Of a stretch of DNA of 44,217 nucleotides, positions 24,137 to 31,731 are shown one piece after another. The notes below the pieces were generated by a model. That model saw only the letters and a program-made list of their open reading frames with translations. It was not told where the DNA came from and searched no databases. Position 1 is the stretch's first letter; each line of letters begins with the position of its first letter. The stretch is from IMG/VR virus record IMGVR_UViG_3300032288_002862, positions 1 through 44,217 of that record; one strand, given 5' to 3'. Source of the stretch: a virus. The position numbers and the translations under genes are program-made.

Positions 24137-24381
24137 CGGCCACTCCTAGCATTATTAATATTAATCCACTTTATAATTTCATTTCTTATTACTTCCGCAA
24201 TATCTTCAATGTATGCAGAAGCTTCAACGTCTGCCGCGGTTAAATTTTTATGTTTATGAATTATAACATTATTATCTAATAATACTTTTGCAAACGCTTT
24301 TGATGCATGCTCCAGCTCCAGCATGTCAGATATTTCTATCTGTTCTTTTAACAACAAAGATTTTAATTTTATTTTTTTCAT
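24133..24381 (-). CDS. Small protein with tag-like N-terminus
   Basis: 82 residues beginning MKKIKLKSLLLKEQIEI, similar in layout to the tags at 14.7-18.2 kb. The rest is mainly helical: LELEHASKAFAKVLLDNNVI, a short polar loop HKHKNLTAADVEA, then a helix YIEDIAEVIRNEIIKWI. It overlaps both neighbours by 4 nt, so three genes (24965 to 22574) form a translationally coupled operon. No catalytic motif is seen. It could be a partner or adaptor of the two flanking HAD-containing enzymes, or a small tagged virion protein. Confidence 0.6.
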   Translation of the reverse strand: MKKIKLKSLLLKEQIEISDMLELEHASKAFAKVLLDNNVIIHKHKNLTAADVEASAYIEDIAEVIRNEIIKWININNARSGR

Positions 24382-24965
24382 TTTACCTTTGTGTCAAAAT
24401 CTCTTTTGGTTTGTTCTGGGTTTTTATAGAGAATGGCTATTCTGTGCAATTTTTCATTGTTCCAAGCTGTTATATTAACCGGAGTATCATCAATCAAAAC
24501 GTGTCTGACTTCTGGATCTCCATGATCAATTATATCATTTGGTTTTTCGATTCCTTTTTTTGCTATGATAACTCGAACGGTCGAATCCACGTGCTTTCTT
24601 ATCCACGCTTCTTTTTGTTCTTTTATGTCATTTCCTTGACCGGCACTCAAAATGACAGGCGGAAATGTGGTTGATTTTAATTTTATAAAATTCCATAATT
24701 TACGATAATCTACCAATGGTTCTAAATTAAACCAAAATTCTGGATACTTTTTCTTTTTTGTTACTGGATCCTTTTGATTCACAACGTCCCAAAAGGTATT
24801 TTTGCCGTGTTGTGCTTCGTATTCTTTTGGTCCAAGACCACCAGAAATGGCTCTAAATCCCTTGTCCATATCTACAAGCACTCCGTCCATATCACAATAT
24901 ATTTGAATTTTTAAGTTTGGTGTTTCTTCCGCTTCTTGTAGTAGATTTTTTAACAACATAGGCAT
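24378..24965 (-). CDS. HAD-family 5'(3')-deoxyribonucleotidase-like phosphatase
   Basis: 195 residues. HAD motifs are in order: IYCDMDGVLVDMD with nucleophile D25 and acid/base D27, VILSAGQ with S107, a basic residue near K136-K137, and VLIDDTPVNITAWN with D159 and D160. The D-x-DGVL-x-D opening and the cap between motifs I and II are typical of 5'(3')-deoxyribonucleotidases, which dephosphorylate nucleoside monophosphates. The first residues, MLLKNLLQEAEE, resemble a short tag. Start codons at 24965 or 24959 are both possible. It is the first gene of an operon with the nucleotidyltransferase-HAD fusion, so a shared role in nucleotide or RNA/DNA end metabolism is plausible. Confidence 0.75.
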   Translation of the reverse strand: MPMLLKNLLQEAEETPNLKIQIYCDMDGVLVDMDKGFRAISGGLGPKEYEAQHGKNTFWDVVNQKDPVTKKKKYPEFWFNLEPLVDYRKLWNFIKLKSTTFPPVILSAGQGNDIKEQKEAWIRKHVDSTVRVIIAKKGIEKPNDIIDHGDPEVRHVLIDDTPVNITAWNNEKLHRIAILYKNPEQTKRDFDTKVK

Positions 24966-24969
24966 ATGT

Positions 24970-24977
24970 TATAAATA
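24970..24977 (-). promoter_or_regulatory. TATTTATA box before the 5'(3')-nucleotidase-like gene
   Basis: The octamer on the coding strand lies 4 nt before the ATG at 24965. The surrounding 15 nt (24968-24982) match the tail-tube box exactly. Confidence 0.4.
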
Positions 24978-24992
24978 TACAGATGTAATAAA

Positions 24993-25019
24993 AAAGACCC
25001 ACCTTTTGGGTGGGTCTTT
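24993..25019 (-). terminator. Rho-independent terminator after the tail-sheath gene
   Basis: An 11-bp stem (AAAGACCCACC / GGTGGGTCTTT) with a 5-nt loop, followed on the minus strand by a run of T. It lies 21 nt after the sheath stop and isolates the sheath unit from the HAD operon. Confidence 0.9.
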
Positions 25020-25040
25020 GAATTAAGACTTTATTATATC

Positions 25041-28040
25041 TTAGGCGCCAGGAAACGCTGCACCAGTTGGAAGAACGTTGAAGTCCAATACAATGAACTC
25101 AGCGGTCTTTGTTGGTTGTAGATAGATCTGTCCGTATAGGATGTTTCTGTCTACAATGTCTGGTGTGTTGTTCGTGTCATCCATAACAACCTTGAAGGCG
25201 TATAGACCAGAGCGTTGTTGAACGCTGTCCAAGTATGGATTGACGATGTTCAAGAAGCGTTGGCGTGTCGAAGCGACGTTTTGTTCGAACACCAAGTATC
25301 TTGAAGAAGAAGCGATGAACTTCTTCAAAGCGATCAACAGACGACGAACGTTGATACGATCCAGAGCGGAAGGCTGACGTTGTAATGTCTTTTGACCCCA
25401 TGCTACGATACCTTGGCCAGGGAATGCTGCGATTGGATTTACCTTACCTTCGTACAGCGTGTCACGTTCTTGATGTGTCAAGCGATCCATCACTTGTACT
25501 GCGGCTGGGATACCACCACGGTTTAGACCTGCTGGAGCGAACCATTCTGCCGCGACTTGGTCGTTAGCAGCGAATACGCTCATCATGACAACCGAAGGAG
25601 GAACAGGTATTACTCTGTTACTATTGGTGTCAACGATCTTTACCCAAGGATAGTAAGTAGCGGAATAGTTTGTATCAAACTGTGCCGCAAGCGATACTAC
25701 GTTTTGAATAGCAGCCGCTCCAGCTGTTTGATTTGGAGCGATGTCCATGATGTAGAAGGCGTCACCACGGTTTTCACATACTTCTTGTGTCAATGACACG
25801 ACGTATGGGTTATACTGGTAGTTGATACCAGGAGTTGTGATGAGGTTGAAGTCAAACTCGTCGGCGTTGCTTAGAGCTGCCAGAGCTTGTCTATATCCGT
25901 ATGAACCAGCCGTTGTGTTGGTTGAGCAATTCAAACCTTGTTGGTTGGTTGGAATAATGTCGTTTCCAACCAAGATAGGAACGGATGGTGATTGACCATC
26001 AAATCCAGCTTGGAATCCAAGAACGAAACGACGTTTCTTTACATTGGTAGCTTCTTGTGAAGATACATACAATGGAGACAATCCGCAATTATCTTCCAAG
26101 CTAAATTCAACGTTGAGACCAACGTCTGCTCCAACTGGAACCGGTGCGAAGTATTGTCTATTGTCTAGTTCGGCGCCTTCTGCCGTACCCATTGGGTATA
26201 GAGCCTTCAGTTCAGCGTCAGCGGTTGCTGGAGCGGGTTGGAAGGTGATACCAGATGCGTAACGACCAGGCTGTGCCGAGTAGATAGACGCACTGCAATA
26301 TTGCAGTGCTGGAATCTTACCTAAGCGGGCATAATCTCCACCGATTGGAGTAGCGTATGCTCCGAATCCGAACGGAATAGAATCTGTTGGATATGGGGCG
26401 GTTGCCATTTCAATGCGGATATACTTGCTGACGTTGTTATAGTCACCAAACGATAGAATCTTACCGTTATAATCGATATATCCATAAACATCACCGATAC
26501 GACGAGCGACAAAGTTTGCGCTGTTTGGATCTAGATTCAAGTTATCGAAACGTTCCAAGTAGTTTGGTTTTGCGTCTGTGTCGGAGAAGGCACGAACTGC
26601 AAGTGTGAATGTACCATACTTGCTGCCTGGGATTGATCCAGCGGACTTGACGTTGCTGACTTCAATCTTGTAAGCGGTGTTCATGTTTGTACCGTCAGAC
26701 AATGTATGAACCTTGAATAGGTCATAAGTTGCTGGAGAAGGATCTCCAACCGAACCACTGAATGGAGCCACTTTTTGTGATTTGATCCATGTGGTTTCTG
26801 CCTGACGTAGAGCGAAGACAGAATCACCAACGTCTGGCGTTACTCCGTCGTCAAAATCCATAGCATTACGTGTAGTAATTTGAATCTTCCAACTACCGGA
26901 TGTTACGATTTCACTCACGATTTCAGCTGCTCTGCTGTCGAAGTTTTTGTAAGTATAAGCAGCTTCAATTTTTTGACCAGCGGCTACAGGTACAAATCCA
27001 GCGTATGGATCTTTACCAAACACCGATGTAATATATGAACTTGCTTCTGGATCAATTGAGAATTCATATGTTCCATAAGATGAAGAGACATATACTCCGA
27101 GGTCTGTATCAAAATATGATTGAGTAAGTCCTAGTCTAAAATCGGTTCCGACTACGGATGGATCCTTTGCAGCCAATACGGATCCACTAAAACCATATAG
27201 ATTTTGTCCGGTGTCATACGCCGTGTTTGCTAGAACAGCTAGAACAACTTCGTCACGGCCTGGGGCCAACGAGGCGGTTCCACAACCGTCTTCTTCAGAT
27301 ACTGTGTCTGCTGACCAACTACTAACATCAAAACTACCGTATTTACCAGTAATTTTTCCGTTTAGATAGTATGTGTATCCACAAGTTCCGACTGGTCCCT
27401 GCCATATAGATCCAGAGAATACTAACGCGTCAGCTGGGTCGTGTGGTAACAATGAATTAGACAACGATGCTGTAAAACTTCCTGTTTGAGTGTACCAAGC
27501 AGATCCAGTGACGTTGTTGATTGTTGTTTGAACTGTTCCGACGTTCTGTGTAGAACCAGAATATTCTCCACTGGTAAATGTGACGTTCAAAGAGCTTGTC
27601 AACATCCATCCGCTATAAGTTCCTGGAGATCCAGAACCACTGACAACAGCTTTTGCTGTTGTTCCAGTCAACGATCCGCTTTCTGTGAAGCGTTCATATT
27701 CACCTGGAATAGCGCTAATGATGAGTGCTTGTTTTTGTTCGTATCCGGTCAAACCACCCACGCGGCAGATGGTCACTTGACCTTGCTGACGAATGTATTG
27801 TTGAGCCGTATAAGGTCCATAAAGGACGCCATCTGGATCACCAAAGATACTGGTGAGGTCAGCCTCGCTTGTTACTACCGTAGGTGAAAAGCCAGGTCCC
27901 TTTGGGAATGGAGCAACGACGACGCCGCCGATTGCTGCTACTCCCTGTGCGAGGAACGACTGGTCAATTTCACGGGTGAAAACGCCTGGGCTGACGATGC
28001 GCTCACTTGGTTGGAATGTACCGTTTTGTTCTAATGCCAT
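25041..28040 (-). CDS. Tail sheath protein (T4 gp18 type), enlarged
   Basis: 999 residues; T4 gp18 has 659. The N-terminus has the sheath opening IVSPGVFTREIDQSFLAQ, then GGVVVAPFPKGP and YGPYTAQQYIRQQGQVTICRV. The C-terminal ~350 residues carry the conserved core: RGGIPAAVQVMDRLTHQERD, YEGKVNPIAAFPGQGIVAWG, LDRINVRRLLIALKKF, and QIYLQPTKTAEFIVLDFNV at the end. The middle ~100-640 is longer than usual, Gly/Ser/Thr-rich and beta-like; it probably forms extra domains on the outside of the sheath. The protein forms the contractile outer tail. A strong AGGAG site precedes the ATG, a TATTTATA box lies upstream and a terminator follows, all fitting high expression. Confidence 0.92.
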   Translation of the reverse strand: MALEQNGTFQPSERIVSPGVFTREIDQSFLAQGVAAIGGVVVAPFPKGPGFSPTVVTSEADLTSIFGDPDGVLYGPYTAQQYIRQQGQVTICRVGGLTGYEQKQALIISAIPGEYERFTESGSLTGTTAKAVVSGSGSPGTYSGWMLTSSLNVTFTSGEYSGSTQNVGTVQTTINNVTGSAWYTQTGSFTASLSNSLLPHDPADALVFSGSIWQGPVGTCGYTYYLNGKITGKYGSFDVSSWSADTVSEEDGCGTASLAPGRDEVVLAVLANTAYDTGQNLYGFSGSVLAAKDPSVVGTDFRLGLTQSYFDTDLGVYVSSSYGTYEFSIDPEASSYITSVFGKDPYAGFVPVAAGQKIEAAYTYKNFDSRAAEIVSEIVTSGSWKIQITTRNAMDFDDGVTPDVGDSVFALRQAETTWIKSQKVAPFSGSVGDPSPATYDLFKVHTLSDGTNMNTAYKIEVSNVKSAGSIPGSKYGTFTLAVRAFSDTDAKPNYLERFDNLNLDPNSANFVARRIGDVYGYIDYNGKILSFGDYNNVSKYIRIEMATAPYPTDSIPFGFGAYATPIGGDYARLGKIPALQYCSASIYSAQPGRYASGITFQPAPATADAELKALYPMGTAEGAELDNRQYFAPVPVGADVGLNVEFSLEDNCGLSPLYVSSQEATNVKKRRFVLGFQAGFDGQSPSVPILVGNDIIPTNQQGLNCSTNTTAGSYGYRQALAALSNADEFDFNLITTPGINYQYNPYVVSLTQEVCENRGDAFYIMDIAPNQTAGAAAIQNVVSLAAQFDTNYSATYYPWVKIVDTNSNRVIPVPPSVVMMSVFAANDQVAAEWFAPAGLNRGGIPAAVQVMDRLTHQERDTLYEGKVNPIAAFPGQGIVAWGQKTLQRQPSALDRINVRRLLIALKKFIASSSRYLVFEQNVASTRQRFLNIVNPYLDSVQQRSGLYAFKVVMDDTNNTPDIVDRNILYGQIYLQPTKTAEFIVLDFNVLPTGAAFPGA

Positions 28041-28083
28041 ATGTTATTTCTCCTATAAATTTAGACGTATATAAAGTCTTGAA

Positions 28084-28091
28084 TATAAATA
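28084..28091 (-). promoter_or_regulatory. TATTTATA box before the tail-sheath gene
   Basis: The octamer on the coding strand ends 43 nt before the ATG at 28040, leaving a leader that contains AGGAG. The 149-nt gap also holds a near copy (AATTTATA) at 28053-28060 and the palindrome at 28158. Confidence 0.4.
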
Positions 28092-28157
28092 TGGTAAAAA
28101 TATTCAAAACCACTAAAATATAGGAAAAAGTAATTCCTCTCAATACTTAGGATGCAT

Positions 28158-28177
28158 ATAGTTTTTATAAAAACTAT
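28158..28177. repeat. 20-nt perfect palindrome between the coiled-coil gene and the sheath gene
   Basis: ATAGTTTTTATAAAAACTAT is its own reverse complement. It starts 12 nt after the stop of the 93-residue gene. It could be a weak AT-rich terminator or an operator for the sheath promoter; no T-run follows, so I cannot decide. Confidence 0.45.
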
Positions 28178-28189
28178 TATATTTATGTT

Positions 28190-28471
28190 TTATTTTTTTG
28201 GAGTAAAAACCCCCGAATTTGGGTCTACGGTACCTTCTCCATATTTTTCAAGTATTCTTTGAAGTAGGGCCTTTTCAGCTTTTTCTGTAATCTCCAACTC
28301 TTCTTGTACTCGTCTCTCGTTGTTGTCTAATTCTCTTTTTTGTAAATAAAGTTGGCCAAACGCAGTCGTTATTTTTTCATACGATTCACGAATGTCTGAC
28401 AATTCTTTCATCTCTGAATCAGAGAATTTTATTTGAGACGGAGTTTGATTAGGTTTATTTGGTATTTCCAT
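28190..28471 (-). CDS. Small coiled-coil protein
   Basis: 93 residues. After a polar N-terminus (NKPNQTPSQIKF) residues ~17-75 form one long charged helix with heptad-like spacing (ELSDIRESYEKITTAFGQLY, then LDNNERRVQEELEITEKAEK). The end YGEGTVDPNSGVFTPKK is probably flexible. I recall similar short coiled-coil proteins near structural genes of large phages but cannot name a function. It starts 6 nt after the stop of the glycosyltransferase-like gene, so it is cotranscribed with the modification cassette. It may be a structural or chaperone protein. Confidence 0.6.
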   Translation of the reverse strand: MEIPNKPNQTPSQIKFSDSEMKELSDIRESYEKITTAFGQLYLQKRELDNNERRVQEELEITEKAEKALLQRILEKYGEGTVDPNSGVFTPKK

Positions 28472-28477
28472 AAATTA

Positions 28478-29260
28478 TTAAGCGAGTTTAGCAACTTGAT
28501 TTGTAACCAGCCCTATTGTTTGGGGAGGGGTGTTTAGGGAAGGAGGAATACCAAGCACAACGTTGTTTTCTTTTTCAAATTTCAAAGCGGAAGCATAATA
28601 ATCATGCCACAGCTCGCTAACCACAGGATTTTCATGTGCTTTATATTCCATGTTTTGAGGAAATGGGTGCCATGGTTGTGTAGACATTTTGGTATAATGA
28701 ACCAATCGAGTCTTTTCCGAATCATATCCCTTACCATCTAAGCAATTATAAATTTCGTCTAATTTTCCGATGCCGTCGTTTTGTTCAACCATTACACGAT
28801 ATCCTTTTTGCTGCTTTCCGCTTGGCTTCATCGTTGAAATTTTTGGCCACCAATCTACGTTAAATTTTTCTGCGTCCATCAACATAACATCTGTTCTTTC
28901 GTTTTTAATGGTTAGAACCATCTTACCGTTCATTGGAAGTTCCCACATTTGTTTAATATCCTTGGTAACAATTTCGTCTACTTCTAAATAAATTCCTCTA
29001 CCTTTAAACCCACATAGTTCTGGAACACACCATCTAAAAGCAGAAAAATTTGTTTTCCAACCTTCTCCAGACGCCTGTTTTCTATGATCTCTCTTTTTGT
29101 TCCAGCCGTCCCATAAACTATTCGGATATACGTCGGTCATCCAGTTTATTTCGACTGGAGCTGTTGATGTATTTATTATGCTCCAATGAAGAGCTTTTTC
29201 TGCTTTTTGATTTCCCGGTTCGCTTCCGATAAATATTTTGATTCGGTTTTCTGTGTTCAT
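28478..29260 (-). CDS. Glycosyltransferase-like protein (GT-A, family 8 type)
   Basis: 260 residues. It begins with a Rossmann-like strand (RIKIFIGSEPGNQKA) and has TNFSAFRWCVPELCGFKGRGI followed by YLEVDEIV. E93-V-D95 stands where the metal-binding D-x-D of GT-A enzymes is expected, and the F-S-x-F-R-W-x-x-P-E pattern before it is typical of family 8-like transferases that use nucleotide sugars. DVMLMDAEKF at ~124-133 could be the acceptor-side loop. The C-terminal ~60 residues include a conserved-looking HYTKMSTQPWHPF segment. The two genes upstream in the same operon are an FkbM-like and another glycosyltransferase-like gene, and the fibres follow. I infer sugar transfer to a virion protein or to a host surface component. 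Confidence 0.6.
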   Translation of the reverse strand: MNTENRIKIFIGSEPGNQKAEKALHWSIINTSTAPVEINWMTDVYPNSLWDGWNKKRDHRKQASGEGWKTNFSAFRWCVPELCGFKGRGIYLEVDEIVTKDIKQMWELPMNGKMVLTIKNERTDVMLMDAEKFNVDWWPKISTMKPSGKQQKGYRVMVEQNDGIGKLDEIYNCLDGKGYDSEKTRLVHYTKMSTQPWHPFPQNMEYKAHENPVVSELWHDYYASALKFEKENNVVLGIPPSLNTPPQTIGLVTNQVAKLA

Positions 29261-29270
29261 AAACTTTTTG

Positions 29271-29996
29271 TTATAATGCTTTTGTTTTTATTAATATCGA
29301 TCCGTCGTTTGGTAGCATCGAACAAACGACATCAAAATTTATTGAATTTTTATTTGTATAATCTTTAAATGCTTTAAATGATTTGGTTTCAAACAGGTTT
29401 AATTTTTTATTTTTTAAAGAATATTTTCCATAATTTTTTTCTACATCGTATGGAACCAAAAATTCTTCAAACAAAATATATGGATTATATGTTTTTATTA
29501 TATCACTCAAAGAATTTAAAATATATTTTGTTTCTTCATAAGAAGTTTTGCCGAGATGTATCAATTTTATTTTACTTTTATCATCGATTGAGTTTAGTGA
29601 TTCTAACAAAGTATCACCGGAAAAGCCTTTCTGCGATTTTATATTTTTATAACAATCTGTCCAATGAAAAAATTCACCATCCGTGCTCAAAATATAAGAA
29701 GCGTTTTCTCCATTAAAAACATGATATACATGGTCATTGTGAAATTTATGGAAATAACTAATAGCATCATAATTCACCGAGTCGGTCAGAATACTGAATA
29801 TTATTGAATTTTTTTCAATCGATTCAGCGGATTTTTTCCAAATAGAAATTTTATTTTTTCTATCATTTTCGCTCATTTTGAGATCCAACAAATATTTTTT
29901 TACTTTTTTATAAAATTGATCGTTATCCGATTTTTTATTAAAAGTGGGCAAAATTTCTGATTTTAGTGTAAGTTCTATTATTTGTTCGGTTTCCAT
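29271..29996 (-). CDS. FkbM-like methyltransferase candidate
   Basis: 241 residues, Lys/Asn/Ile-rich and more AT-rich than its neighbours. The centre has an arrangement like FkbM methyltransferases: GFSGDTLLESLNSI, then the strand IKLIHLGKTSYEETKYILNS in place of the usual IKIDxxGxE, and PYILFEEF, matching the family's PxIxxE strand. The key Asp of IKID is changed to His here, and no clear SAM-binding G-x-G-x-G is visible, so it could be inactive or a different Rossmann-fold enzyme. Its place between two glycosyltransferase-like genes supports a role in modifying sugars. It begins 3 nt after the upstream stop. Confidence 0.4.
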   Translation of the reverse strand: METEQIIELTLKSEILPTFNKKSDNDQFYKKVKKYLLDLKMSENDRKNKISIWKKSAESIEKNSIIFSILTDSVNYDAISYFHKFHNDHVYHVFNGENASYILSTDGEFFHWTDCYKNIKSQKGFSGDTLLESLNSIDDKSKIKLIHLGKTSYEETKYILNSLSDIIKTYNPYILFEEFLVPYDVEKNYGKYSLKNKKLNLFETKSFKAFKDYTNKNSINFDVVCSMLPNDGSILIKTKAL

Positions 29997-29999
29997 ATA

Positions 30000-31103
30000 T
30001 CAAACTTTTTCTGGAACATTTATAAGAGGATATTTAGCATATGTTTCTAAGAATTTAGATGCCGCGTCTTCTTTTTTTACTTGTTTACTTAGCCACCAAT
30101 TTACCCATTTGTTTCTGGCTTCTTTGTTTATTCTCATGGGGTCGTTTAATACAGTTTCCCAAGAAGTTGGTTCTTGAAAAATATCCAAACCGTTAAACCA
30201 GCTTTGTCCTAGAGCAACAACTGGCGATTCTGTTATTACCAATTCATTTGTAACGCTAGATTGTCCCACGATATGATATTTTGCGTGGGCTATTAATTTT
30301 GCATTAATATCTTTAATAAATTTTCCACCTGTGACCCGTGGATCGCTTAAATGTTTTTCGTGGTGCAAATAAAAATGGTCAACTTTAACATCGGCAACAT
30401 TCAATCTAGACCAGTCGGCCAACGCCGGTCCTCCCTTGATCACAGGAGTTAAGCCGGCCTGTCTAACAGCCTCGGCACATCTATTAAGCCAAAGCGTGAC
30501 TTCTGTTCTTACTTCAGATCCTTTTTTAAAATCCGGTTTCAAAAGATCCATTGAATATTGTGGCCATATCACAACATATTGACCCGAAACCAATCCGTTC
30601 ACAGGCGCTTCATTCTTATATTTGTTAATTTTATCTAAAAAGTTTTTTCTATATTCTTGAATATAATCTGGAGCGGTTGACCAATCTAACTTGTCTGATA
30701 TATTTGGCCAGTCAACTAGAATACTACTTTCTCCTTTTGGACCATATGTGTCTACCATATAACTTTCATAGTGCCCAAAATATCCAAAGTCAAAAGCGAA
30801 TGTTTTTATATTCATTTCGTGGGCTTGTTTTATGATTCCATTATCAACCCAACCCTTTCCAAACAATCGATGGTGTTCGTCTCTTCTTACCAACACGTCC
30901 GTTTTAAATTTTCCTGCTTTTAAAGCGTCTATAGTTCTTTGTGCAGTAAAATCTTTATAAAAATTATCTAGCATAGACACTAGATACATTTTACAATTTG
31001 GAGCTTTTAATGTGACTGATTCCAAAACAATTTGTCTGGCTTTTGGTTCGTATAGCTCTTTATCATTCCAAAATAAAAACTTGATAGGATTTTGTTCGCT
31101 CAT
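30000..31103 (-). CDS. Glycosyltransferase-like protein (GT-B or capsule-synthesis type)
   Basis: 367 residues. The overall layout looks like a two-domain Rossmann (GT-B) enzyme. The N-terminal half has IKFLFWNDKELYEPKARQIV, a DVLVRRDEHH segment and IKTFAFDFGYFGHYES; the C-terminal half starts with YVVIWPQYSMDLLKP and continues with LTPVIKGGPA. KLIAHAKYHIVGQSSVTNEL then resembles the sugar-donor site of capsule and CDP-glycerol-type transferases (the H-x-x-x-G-x-SS-x-x-x-E region), followed by ESPVVALGQSWFNG. It heads the modification cassette. No membrane segment or signal peptide is present, so it acts in the cytoplasm. The donor and acceptor are unknown; fibre proteins just upstream are candidates. 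Confidence 0.5.
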   Translation of the reverse strand: MSEQNPIKFLFWNDKELYEPKARQIVLESVTLKAPNCKMYLVSMLDNFYKDFTAQRTIDALKAGKFKTDVLVRRDEHHRLFGKGWVDNGIIKQAHEMNIKTFAFDFGYFGHYESYMVDTYGPKGESSILVDWPNISDKLDWSTAPDYIQEYRKNFLDKINKYKNEAPVNGLVSGQYVVIWPQYSMDLLKPDFKKGSEVRTEVTLWLNRCAEAVRQAGLTPVIKGGPALADWSRLNVADVKVDHFYLHHEKHLSDPRVTGGKFIKDINAKLIAHAKYHIVGQSSVTNELVITESPVVALGQSWFNGLDIFQEPTSWETVLNDPMRINKEARNKWVNWWLSKQVKKEDAASKFLETYAKYPLINVPEKV

Positions 31104-31156
31104 ATTTTGATATATATGAGAATTTTTAGAAAAAAATAGTGCTAAAACTTAATATA

Positions 31157-31726
31157 TTAGCCACCAGACGGTGGTGTATCCGACGCCGTTCCTGAAGGAG
31201 ACGGCGACTCAGAGAATGTAGGTGAATCAGAGAATGTAGGAGACTCGGACATTGTTGGCGACTCGGACATTGTTGGCGACTCGGACATTGTTGGAGACTC
31301 AGACGGAGAATTAGACACCGTTGGAGACTCAGACGGAGAATTAGACACCGTTGGAGACTCAGACGGAGAATTAGACACCGTTGGAGACGCAGACGGAGAC
31401 GAAGAAGGTGAAGGTGATGCTACTGTCGGAGATGATGTTGGAGATGTAGTTGGAGAATCAGAATATGTAGCAGAATCGGAAAACGTGGGAGATTCGGATA
31501 CGCTATCAACAAAATTGATATCTTTAAAAATTTCTCTTAAATCTTGTCCATTTTTTGTGAACTTGGTTATGATTGGAGACCATTGAGTTGGATTTATAGC
31601 TGGTTCGTATCTATCAGAAAGATCTTGTGTATTAACTTTAAAATTTACGTTGGCAGTGGCCGACGAAGTTCTTGGCTTGAAGATGTTATCTAAATCTGTG
31701 GCTCCTACTTTAAAACCGCTTGGCAT
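31157..31726 (-). CDS. Mucin-like Ser/Thr/Pro repeat protein
   Basis: 189 residues. The first ~75 residues contain two related units, ATDLDNIFKPR and GQDLREIFKD, with a DLSDRYEP copy between them; they probably form a small virion-anchoring domain. From ~76 to the end the chain is almost only Ser, Thr, Pro, Glu, Asp and Ala. It includes three copies of SPTVSNSPSE and three of SPTMSE, followed by SPTFSDSPTFSESPSPSG. Such sequences are extended and are typical O-glycosylation substrates. AAGGA lies 8 nt before the ATG at 31726. It sits between the giant fibre gene (5 nt upstream) and the glycosyltransferase cassette, which suggests it could be modified by that cassette. Confidence 0.7.
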   Translation of the reverse strand: MPSGFKVGATDLDNIFKPRTSSATANVNFKVNTQDLSDRYEPAINPTQWSPIITKFTKNGQDLREIFKDINFVDSVSESPTFSDSATYSDSPTTSPTSSPTVASPSPSSSPSASPTVSNSPSESPTVSNSPSESPTVSNSPSESPTMSESPTMSESPTMSESPTFSDSPTFSESPSPSGTASDTPPSGG

Positions 31727-31731
31727 ATAAT

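Noticed and set aside
28158-28177. Rho-independent terminator of the modification cassette
   Set aside because: The palindrome is AT-only apart from one G-C pair on each side and is not followed by a T-run; listed only as a palindrome.
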